Shown here: positions 1 through 6,051 of the stretch, piece by piece
Layout of the letters: every line of letters begins with the position of its first letter
How positions within the stretch are numbered: position 1 is the first letter of the stretch
From: an uncultured Rhodopirellula sp.
GTDB lineage: Bacteria > Planctomycetota > Planctomycetia > Pirellulales > Pirellulaceae
Direction of reading: 5' to 3'
Assembly: GCA_913061385.1 (NCBI GenBank)
Contig: CAJXTM010000269.1
Coordinates: forward strand, 1 to 6,051
DNA length: 6,051 nucleotides
Position numbers and translations under genes: made by a program
The notes under the pieces: model-generated
Told to the model about the DNA's origin: nothing
Database searches by the model: none
Seen by the model: only the letters and a program-made list of their open reading frames with translations

Positions 1-47
1 GAGATCAGCCTCGGTCTCGTGGGCTCGGAGATGTGTATAAGAGACAG
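1..47 (+). other. Synthetic Nextera read-2 adapter with i7 index (left cap, not genomic)
   Basis: Bases 29-47 are the 19-base Tn5 mosaic end (AGATGTGTATAAGAGACAG). Bases 14-47 together match the Nextera read-2 transposase adapter. Bases 6-13 (CAGCCTCG) sit where the i7 index lies in the index primer and match the N710 index as I remember it. Bases 1-5 (GAGAT) match the 3' end of the P7 flow-cell sequence. The same 47 bases recur inverted at the right end. Genomic sequence starts at 48. The GTG at 33 opens an artificial start (MYKRQ) that happens to be in frame with the downstream gene and should not be used. Confidence 0.98.
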
Positions 48-974
48 GAGTACGAACACGCAGCCAGCCTTGCTCGTTCACGATCAATTGACGGACCGTA
101 TGAAGTACACCCCCAAAATCCTGTCCTGACTTCGGCGGGGTGCCCTGATCTGGAATTACAGAAGGCCGGCCATGCAAGCTTGGTGGAGACGCAGACAGGC
201 GAATGGTACATGCCTCATTTGTGTGGTCGCCCGTTGCCGGGGACTCAGAGGTGTAATTTAGGACGCGAGACTGCAATACAGAAGGTTGAGTGGCGGGCCG
301 ATGACTGGCTGTACATCGTTGGTGATGACAATCGTCCAAGAGTCGATGTCGAAGCGCCTCAACTGCCAACGCAAGAATGGGAACCGCTTCCGCCACGCAT
401 ACCCTTTGATTCAATTCATTACGCAACGCCTCGTGTTTCATTGGATGCAGCTGATCGTCAACGCGATCGACTGGTGTTAAGAGGCGCTGAGTCGTTGGAG
501 TCATGCTTCCGCCAAGCGATGTTGGCGAGACGTTTGACGGCTCATCAGGCATGTGTGACGACGTGCCTTGATTTCGAGCCTCGGTCTTTCCAGCAGATGG
601 CGGGGTTGGTTGCCTATTACAACACCTACCTGTTTCATTATTTGTATCTATCGCATGATGAAAACTTGGGTAGTTGTCTGCAGATTCACTGTTGTGATGA
701 CGGAACGTCGTCATTTCCTCTGGGGGCGAACATCGTTGCCGTTCCACCGGGAAAACTTTTCCTCAGGGCGGTGTTCGATGATTGTTGTCTGCGTTTTCAT
801 TGGTCGTCTGATGGTGAGATGTTTCACGCAATCGGGCCCGAGCTTGACGCATCGATGTTAGCGGATGATTACGGTGCCCACTGGGGCTTCACCGGGACTT
901 TTGTTGGCCTGGCTTGCCAAGATTTGACTGGTATGCAGCAAACTGCTGAATTTGATTACCTCGAAGTGCATTGA
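48..974 (+). CDS. GH43 beta-xylosidase, 3' part (N-terminus missing)
   Basis: This is the C-terminal 308 residues of a xylan 1,4-beta-xylosidase-type GH43 enzyme (subfamily 11/12 style), which removes xylose from the non-reducing end of xylooligosaccharides. Visible residues 1-105 finish the five-bladed propeller, with the family strings GPYEVHPQNPVLTS (16-29), LQKAGH (37-42) and LGRETAIQ (71-78). The His and Arg in the last two align with active-site residues of characterised homologues. Residues about 117-308 are the ConA-like beta-sandwich (GH43_C2 type), with SLESCFRQ, ARR, FQQMAGLVAYYNT (181-193), FTGTFVG (281-287) and AEFDY near the end. Homologues are about 500-540 residues, so roughly 190-230 are missing, including the catalytic Asp residues; by alignment from memory the catalytic acid Glu lies about four codons upstream of 48. 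The 12 cysteines, including CC pairs, suggest a cytoplasmic protein. It ends at TGA 972-974, just before the transporter. An arabinofuranosidase side activity is possible. Confidence 0.93.
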   Translation, partial: EYEHAASLARSRSIDGPYEVHPQNPVLTSAGCPDLELQKAGHASLVETQTGEWYMPHLCGRPLPGTQRCNLGRETAIQKVEWRADDWLYIVGDDNRPRVDVEAPQLPTQEWEPLPPRIPFDSIHYATPRVSLDAADRQRDRLVLRGAESLESCFRQAMLARRLTAHQACVTTCLDFEPRSFQQMAGLVAYYNTYLFHYLYLSHDENLGSCLQIHCCDDGTSSFPLGANIVAVPPGKLFLRAVFDDCCLRFHWSSDGEMFHAIGPELDASMLADDYGAHWGFTGTFVGLACQDLTGMQQTAEFDYLEVH

Positions 975-980
975 ACGCAC

Positions 981-984
981 GGGA
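981..984 (+). promoter_or_regulatory. Weak ribosome binding site candidate for the transporter
   Basis: GGGA lies 6 bases before a TTG at 991 and 12 bases before the ATG at 997, both in the same frame. The spacing favours TTG while the codon favours ATG, so the start is uncertain by two residues. Only 22 bases separate the upstream stop from the ATG, leaving no room for a terminator and a separate promoter. This supports co-transcription with the GH43 gene. Confidence 0.35.
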
Positions 985-996
985 ACCTAATTGTTT

Positions 997-2559
997 ATGA
1001 AATCCCATCCTTTATTCATCGCCGTGATCGTATCCCTTGGCGGTTTTCTTTTCGGGTTTGACATGGGGATCATTTCCGGTGTCACTGAAATTGCTGGACC
1101 GCAGTTTGGTTTAAGCGATGTGCAGAAAGGTTGGGTCACAAGTTCGCCCACCTTTGCAGCAATGTTTGCCATGTTCGCTGCCGGTGCGCTCAGCAATTCG
1201 CTCGGTCGTAAGCCGTTGCTAGTGATGATCGCGATCCTGTATGCAATCTCGGCCGTCTGGTCCGCTTGTGCTGGATCCTACGAGAGTCTCTATATTGCGA
1301 GGATGATAGGTGGAGTAGCATTTGGTGCCGCTCTTGTCATTGCACCGACCTACATCGCTGAAATCTCTTTAGCAAAGAATCGAGGTAAACTGGTTTCGAT
1401 ACAGCAACTGAATATTGTGTTGGGGTTCTTTGCCGCTTTTCTCTCCAACTGGCAACTCAACGGAATGTTGAACATTGGGGCGGGCGGCATTACGGAAGAA
1501 AATGTTTGGCGCTGGATGCTGGGCGTTGAGGCGCTGCCAGCAGTGCTTTATCTGTTGTTTTTGTGTTTGGTGCCGCGCAGTCCACGATGGTTGTTTACGC
1601 GTGGCAGGACAGCAGAGGGGCACGCTGTGTTACAGCAGATGCATGGAACGGAGGCGGCAGACGTCGAGGCAGCTGCGGTTCGTAAAAGCATCGACGAAGC
1701 GGCAGGGGCCGTCCACGGTGGCTACATGGAACTATTCAATCCTAAACTTGGATTTGTGCTGTTCGTCGGTCTTGCGATCGGCATTCTTCAGCAGAGTACT
1801 GGTATCAATGCTGTGTTTTTCTATGCAACCGGAATTTTTAAGCAGACGGGCATTGGTAATGACGCTGCCTTCTTTTCCGGCGTCCTGCTCAGCTTAACCA
1901 ATCTAGCGTTCACGATCGTTGCGATCCTCCTCATTGACCGGTTGGGTCGGCGACCCCTCATGTTGGCGGGAATCGGCGGGATTGCCATCAGCTTGCTGGT
2001 ATGCAGTTTCGCTTTCAATCAGGCAAGCTTCCGGCTGACAGACGAGAATATCTCAGCATTGGGGCAGAGTGAAGGAACAAGTTTGGAACCTGAAGACCTT
2101 CAGAAGATGTCAACGCTGGCGGATCAGGAATTTGAGAGTGATGTCGCGTTCAAACGCAAAATGAGAGAAACGCTGGGAGATAAGGTTTATGGAATGAATG
2201 AAGGAGCTATTCTGGAACTTGCGGTCAGGGATTTGAACGCCATGTTGGTGCTTGGAGGCATTTTAGCTTTCATCGCTTGTTTTGCCTTCTCGCTGGGACC
2301 GGTGATGTGGGTGATGTTGTCCGAGTTGTTTCCCAATCGAATTCGCGGCGTAGCCATTGGCGTGATTGGTTTTGTGAACTCGCTCACGGCGTGGATTGTC
2401 ACGCAGGTTTGGCCTTGGGAGCTTTCCAACATTGGAACGGCAACCTCGTTCCTGATCTTTGGCTGCATTGCTGTAGGTGGGTTCTTTTTACTGTTTTTCA
2501 TTTTACCAGAGACAAAAGGGCGAACTCTCGAAGAGCTTGAAGCTGAATTGGTTAAGTAG
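997..2559 (+). CDS. XylE-like MFS sugar-proton symporter
   Basis: A 520-residue inner-membrane transporter of the MFS sugar porter family, probably importing a pentose or hexose with a proton. Twelve hydrophobic helices are recognisable. Family motifs in order: GGFLFGFDMGIISG (15-28), SNSLGRKP (66-73), YIAEIS then RGKLVSIQQLNIVLG (119-143), PRSPRWL (193-199), QQSTGINAVFFYATGIF (265-281), DRLGRRP (314-320), GPVMWVMLSELFPNRIRG (434-451) and PETKGRTLEELE (504-515). Residues aligning by eye with E. coli XylE sugar-binding or proton-coupling positions are D22, R102, Q137, E178, Q265, Q266, N271 and W438; the position of XylE Tyr298 is Phe275 here. Substrate is most likely xylose, given this match and the flanking xylan-type hydrolases, but arabinose, glucose or galactose cannot be excluded. 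Unusual is a hydrophilic loop at about 341-412, between helices 9 and 10 and on the periplasmic side by the standard topology. ATG 997 was chosen; an in-frame TTG at 991 would add two residues. Confidence 0.94.
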   Translation: MKSHPLFIAVIVSLGGFLFGFDMGIISGVTEIAGPQFGLSDVQKGWVTSSPTFAAMFAMFAAGALSNSLGRKPLLVMIAILYAISAVWSACAGSYESLYIARMIGGVAFGAALVIAPTYIAEISLAKNRGKLVSIQQLNIVLGFFAAFLSNWQLNGMLNIGAGGITEENVWRWMLGVEALPAVLYLLFLCLVPRSPRWLFTRGRTAEGHAVLQQMHGTEAADVEAAAVRKSIDEAAGAVHGGYMELFNPKLGFVLFVGLAIGILQQSTGINAVFFYATGIFKQTGIGNDAAFFSGVLLSLTNLAFTIVAILLIDRLGRRPLMLAGIGGIAISLLVCSFAFNQASFRLTDENISALGQSEGTSLEPEDLQKMSTLADQEFESDVAFKRKMRETLGDKVYGMNEGAILELAVRDLNAMLVLGGILAFIACFAFSLGPVMWVMLSELFPNRIRGVAIGVIGFVNSLTAWIVTQVWPWELSNIGTATSFLIFGCIAVGGFFLLFFILPETKGRTLEELEAELVK

Positions 2560-2675
2560 ATTCACCTCGATTCTTCGGCAGACGGATACCCTTTGGCTCC
2601 ATTCTTTCTTTTAAAATTTCGTCACGCTTCAAACTCGGATGTGAAGAAGCCCGACACATCGTCTGGTAGTAAGCT
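2560..2675 (+). other. Intergenic gap of 116 bases before the GH26-GH3 gene
   Basis: This is the only gap large enough for control signals. It contains an A+T-rich stretch at about 2601-2619, including TAAAAT at 2612-2617, which could be a -10 element, but no convincing -35 box lies at 16-18 bases. CTTCA at 2627-2631 can pair with TGAAG at 2642-2646 around a 10-base loop; the stem is short and no T-run follows, so it is not a good terminator. GGTAG at 2665-2669, six bases before the ATG, is a weak ribosome binding site. The gene may have its own promoter or be read through from the transporter; the sequence does not decide. Confidence 0.4.
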
Positions 2676-2744
2676 ATGAAACACGTTTGTTTTCTGTTTG
2701 TCGCATTCGTGGGGGCATGTTTGTGGCAAGGATCATCTGTTGCC
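2676..2744 (+). other. Export signal peptide of the GH26-GH3 protein
   Basis: The first 23 residues have a positive start (MKH), a hydrophobic core (VCFLFVAFVGA) and a plausible signal peptidase I site after SVA at 21-23, followed by EE. An overlapping lipobox-like VGAC with Cys at residue 15 leaves open a lipoprotein anchored in the outer membrane. Either way the protein leaves the cytoplasm. Confidence 0.8.
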
Positions 2745-5700
2745 GAGGAGGTTGTGGGCCGTTTTGCGCCACCTGCCGGCCAGGTTCTCGTCTTCGCCGG
2801 ACAGGACAATGAGTCTGTTGGTGGTACTGAGAAGTACAATGATGGGTACGTTGATAATGTGGGTGTACCCGGTGGGATCACACATTATGTCTACTTTTCC
2901 GAGGGCTGGACGAACGACTTCAAGCGGACGTTTCCAGCCGGTGAGGTAGCCGGCTTGAATAGAGAAATGGAGTGGGGTTCCGGCCCCATGCACCAAAAAG
3001 CATATCTGGACTCATCGGTATTGAATCGCTGCGTGATGCACCTTTCGATTTCCATGGAAGGTAATTGCGAGGGTAAGGTTGCTGACGGATCGTTTGATCA
3101 CTTGATTGACGAACTTGTCGAATTCATTGCTGCGAACTCTCAGCGTCCTTTTCTGGTACGGATTGGTTATGAGTTTGATGGTGCGTGGAATGACTATGAC
3201 CCAGAGAACTTTAAATTGGCGTTTCGGCGGATTGTCGATGCGACCAGGAAAAGAAAACTTGAAAACGTAGCCTTCGTTTTTGCCTCTTCGAGCAGTGTGA
3301 AGGCTGGCCAGTTTGAAGAGTATGATCCCGGGACTGAGTACTACGACTGGGTCGGGTATTCATGGTGGGGTGGTGGGAAGGATGGACAGCCCGCACTGGA
3401 TTTTGCGAGAAGCATAGGCAAGCCTGTATTCATTGCCGAAGCAACCGCGCGAGGGCACTATTTTGATAAGGAAGATTCAGAGGTCGTCTGGCGCGACTGG
3501 TTCGCTTCGTTCTTCAAGCATATCGAGGACAATCTTGATGTGGTTCGGGCGGTGTCCTATATCAACGCTGATTGGGACTCACAGGATATGTGGAACGGTT
3601 GGGGGCAAACCAAATTAGAGAGCTCGCCACTCTTAAAGCAGAGGTGGTTGGAGCGAATGGCGGACCCGATGTTTATCAATGCAATTGATAAACCGTTTCA
3701 ACAGATTGGGTTTCCCTGGCACTCTTCGTCTCCGAAAGCCAATCAGAAATGGCCATATCAGAATGCTGACCTGCCAGTGGATGAGCGAGTGGCCGACTTG
3801 CTTGGCCGGATGACTCTTGACGAAAAAGTTGCGCAGATCACAGGTTGGTGGGACCCCAGTGAGGAAAAACTACGTGAAGAAGGGGCGATCTTCAAAAGTG
3901 ATTTCTTTGAAAAGAAATGTCCTGACGGAATCGGTGAATTGGGACCATTGCACAACCTGACGATCGATGAGGACGCTCGGCTTTATGCCGCAGTGCAGCA
4001 CCACTTCAGAAACAATACCCGTCTGGGGATTCCTGCAATCCTTCACGATGAAGCAGCGCATGGTTTCATGCGGTTTGAGGCGAACTCATTTCCAACACCC
4101 ATCGGACTTTCCTGTGCGTGGAATGTTGACTTGATGCGCGAGCTTTACTCACAGGCAGGCCGTGAAGCGCGGTCGCGTGGTGTTTCCCATATCCTGTCAC
4201 CCATTCTGGACGTCGCCCGTGATTTGCGATGGGGACGTGTCGATGAGACACTCGGGGAAGACCCCTATCTGGTTGCACGCTTGGGGGCCGCTATGGTCCG
4301 GGGTTTGCAAGGCTCGGAAGACGGCACCATCGCCCCGGACCATGTCGCGGCGACACTTAAGCACTTCGCAGGTTATGCCGGCACGGAGGGGGGACGAAAC
4401 CGCTCGCCGTATGTGCACGGACCAAGGGAATTGCTTGACACCGAAGTTGTTCCATTTCGGCATGTAATCCGCAATGCAAAACCAGCTGCAGTGATGGCCG
4501 CGTTCAATGAGGTCGAAGGAGTCCCCTGTCACGTCAACGGTTGGGTTCTCAGTGACTTGCTTCGTGGTGAACTTGGTTTTAAAGGCCTGACCATTGGTGA
4601 CTATCAGGGGATCGACCTGGTTCGAAGCTACCAGAAAATGGGGAAATCGGATGCCGATGCAGGTCGCATGGCACTTGAGGCTGGTCTGCAGTTGGAACTG
4701 CCCAATGATTTTGGATTCAAGCATCTGCCCGAACTGGTCAAAGCCGGCACTGTTGATGAACAACTGGTCGACCAAGCCGTTGCGGAAGTTTTAACACTGA
4801 AGTTTCGTTTGGGACTGTTTGAGGCTCCGATGCAGCTTGATGTCCCACTGGCAAAGTCTTTGTCCAATTCAGAAACCGCACGGAAGTTGAGCCGCGAAGC
4901 AGCCAGACAGTCAATTGTCCTACTGAAAAATGAGGGGCAGCTGTTGCCGTTGACGCCGGAAAAATATGGCACGATCGCTGTCATCGGACCCAACGCCGAC
5001 GTCTGTCGACTTGGGAATTACTCTGGCCGTCCTCTGAAAACAGTCTCGCTGCTGGAGGGACTGCGGGAGCATCTAGGAGATGCTGTCAAAGTTGTGCATG
5101 CCGAGGGTTGTAAGATTGCACTCAACGATGCTGGCGACTCCTATGCGAACTGGCGATACGTTAATGAAGCTGAATTTGCGACTCTCGAAGATAATGAGGT
5201 GCTTATTGGCGAGGCGGTGGACGTTTCCAAACAGGCTGATCTTGTGGTTCTTGCACTCGGTGAAAATGTTCTGTTGGGTCGCGAGGCGTGGGGCGGAAAC
5301 CACATTGGTGACCGTACCACCATGGATCTGACCGAGTCGCAGCGTGTACTTGCTCAAGCTGTGCTAGCGACTGGCAAGCCTGTTGTTCTCTTTTTGAATA
5401 ACAGCAAGCCTGTGACGCTGAATGAATTGGAAACCCGTTTTCCTGCTATTTTGACAGCTCATTATGCCGGTCAGGAAACAGGGACGGCGGCCGCTGAAAT
5501 TCTCTTCGGAGATACCAATCCGTCTGGCAAGCTGACACTCAGTTGGCCGCGTAGCGTAGGGCATCTGCCTGTTCACTACAGCCAACAGCGAAGCGCACAA
5601 ATATTTGATTATGTGGATTCGCCGCGTGATGCTGCGTACCCCTTCGGACACGGCCTCAGTTACACCACTTTCAAGTATGGCAGCTTGCGGATGTCTGCCG

Positions 5701-6004
5701 CAGATTTTCACCCCGGAGACATCATCGAGGCGGCGGTCACCGTCACTAACACGGGCCAGAGAAGTGGGACAGAGATCGCGCAACTTTATGTCACGGGTGA
5801 GTCATTTCAGATCGCGAGGCCTGGGTTGGAATTGAAAGGGTTCCGTCGGGTATCGCTTGAACCAGGGCAGAGTCAGGAAGTAGTTTTCCAGCTCAATGCA
5901 GATGACTTTTACTTTCATGACGCATCACTCAACCGATCTTTTCCGTCAGGAAAATATCTTGTGAGGGTTGGGCGGTCGTCGGCTGACTTGGGTGAACCCA
6001 AGGC
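2676..6004 (+). CDS. Exported GH26-like / GH3 two-enzyme glycoside hydrolase (3' end just missing)
   Basis: A 1109-residue protein, cut by the contig end a little before its natural stop. Residues 1-23 are an export signal. Residues about 30-335 form a GH26-like clan-A domain: GQVLVFAGQD (35-44), RIGYEFDG (162-169; E166 probable acid/base), DWVGYSWWGG (224-233), KPVFIAE (249-255; E255 probable nucleophile) and AVSYINADWDSQDMW (292-306). Residues about 359-1109 are a complete-looking GH3 enzyme: RVADLLGRMTLDEKVAQ (371-387), SPILDVARD and RWGRVDETLGEDP (508-530), KHF (562-564), EGGRNRSP (571-578), nucleophile D642 in TIGDYQGIDL, GREAW (868-872) with E870 the likely acid/base, YPFGHGLSYTTF (988-999), and an FnIII-like end at about 1010-1100. 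The EGGRN-SP and GDY-GI forms recall GH3 beta-xylosidases, but beta-glucosidase activity is possible. The GH26 part would cut internally and the GH3 part release monosaccharide. Both catalytic sets are intact. Residues encoded after 6004 are adapter. Confidence 0.92.
2766..3680 (+). other. GH26-like catalytic domain (residues about 31-335)
   Basis: The fold is inferred from clan GH-A landmarks: a Glu after strand 4 (E166 in GYEFDG) and a Glu after strand 7 (E255 in KPVFIAE), 89 residues apart. Typical GH26 mannanases have a His before the acid/base Glu; here it is Tyr. The GYEFDG form, the IGQD-like start (FAGQD) and the RAVSYINADWDSQ-MW segment resemble marine GH26 beta-1,3-xylanases as I recall them. 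That points to endo-beta-1,3-xylanase activity (EC 3.2.1.32) ahead of mannanase, but this rests on remembered patterns and was not checked by alignment. Confidence 0.65.
3750..6004 (+). other. GH3 catalytic module (residues about 359-1109)
   Basis: It starts at WPYQNADLPVDERV, the usual N-terminal edge of free-standing GH3 enzymes, so a whole GH3 protein appears to have been joined to the GH26-like domain through a short Ser/Pro/Lys-containing linker (about 346-358). It contains the (beta/alpha)8 barrel with nucleophile D642, the alpha/beta sandwich starting near SIVLLKNEGQLLPL (746-759), and the FnIII-like C-terminal domain. The sequence GKYLVRVGRSSADLG at 1092-1106 is close to where GH3 proteins normally end, so perhaps 10-20 residues are missing. 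Confidence 0.9.
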
Positions 6005-6051
6005 CTGTCTCTTATACACATCTCCGAGCCCACGAGACCGAGGCTGATCTC
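6005..6051 (-). other. Synthetic Nextera read-2 adapter with i7 index (right cap, not genomic)
   Basis: This is the exact reverse complement of bases 1-47: mosaic end at 6005-6023, remainder of the read-2 adapter at 6024-6038, index CGAGGCTG at 6039-6046 and ATCTC of P7 at 6047-6051. Read as protein it gives the ending CLLYTSPSPRDRG, a familiar adapter-derived tail, falsely extending the GH3 protein. The 47-base terminal inverted repeat is not a transposon end. Confidence 0.98.

Noticed and set aside
33..47. GTG start at 33 giving MYKRQ ahead of the GH43 sequence
   Set aside because: These codons are adapter sequence; the match of frame with the real gene is chance.
2592..2617. TTGGCT and TAAAAT as a sigma-70 promoter for the GH26-GH3 gene
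   Set aside because: The gap between them is only 13 bases and the -35 match is poor, so it is not supported as a promoter.
2626..2650. Possible hairpin (CTTCA/TGAAG or GCTTC/GAAGC) as a terminator after the transporter
   Set aside because: The stem has only 5 pairs, the loop is 10-15 bases, and there is no T-run after it.
4197..4775. 192-codon minus-strand open frame inside the GH3 region
   Set aside because: It lies wholly opposite strongly conserved GH3 motifs, shows no recognisable domain, and is a shadow of the real gene. The same holds for other antisense frames such as 5364-5783 and 1369-1623.
6005..6047. C-terminal extension CLLYTSPSPRDRG of the GH3 protein
   Set aside because: It is translated from the adapter, not from genomic DNA.
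1..6051. Perfect 47-base terminal inverted repeats including a Tn5 mosaic end, as if the window were a transposon
   Set aside because: The repeats include an index and P7 primer bases and there is no transposase gene, so they are library adapters.

Overview
The window is a short assembled contig, about 5.96 kb of bacterial DNA (48-6004), capped at both ends by the same 47-base synthetic sequence in opposite orientations. The caps (1-47 and 6005-6051) match the Illumina Nextera/Tn5 read-2 adapter with an i7 index and the last bases of P7. They are library sequence, not biology. Both terminal genes are therefore cut by the contig ends, and any reading frame that runs into the caps is partly artificial.

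The genomic part holds three genes, all on the plus strand. (1) 48-974 is the 3' part of a GH43 beta-xylosidase with its C-terminal beta-sandwich domain. (2) 997-2559 is a complete XylE-like sugar-proton symporter of the MFS sugar porter family, 22 bases downstream and probably co-transcribed. It carries an unusual loop of about 70 residues between membrane helices 9 and 10. (3) 2676-6004 is a nearly complete exported two-enzyme protein: a signal peptide, a GH26-like clan-A glycosidase domain, and a full GH3 beta-glycosidase (barrel, alpha/beta sandwich and FnIII-like domain). A 116-base gap precedes it.

Together the genes look like part of a xylan-use locus. The exported GH26-GH3 protein would cut a polymer and trim the oligosaccharides outside the cytoplasm, the symporter would import the pentose, and the GH43 enzyme would release xylose from oligosaccharides. 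From memory, the GH26-like domain resembles marine beta-1,3-xylanases more than the usual mannanases. Algal beta-1,3-xylan or mixed-linkage xylan is thus a reasonable but unproven substrate. The physical joining of a GH26-like endo-enzyme to a GH3 exo-enzyme is the most notable biological feature.

The organism is a Gram-negative-type bacterium with roughly balanced base composition and weak ribosome binding sites. Planctomycetota or a related group, from a metagenome, is a guess based on the style of the genes. No rRNA, tRNA, mobile element, CRISPR array or regulator gene was seen.
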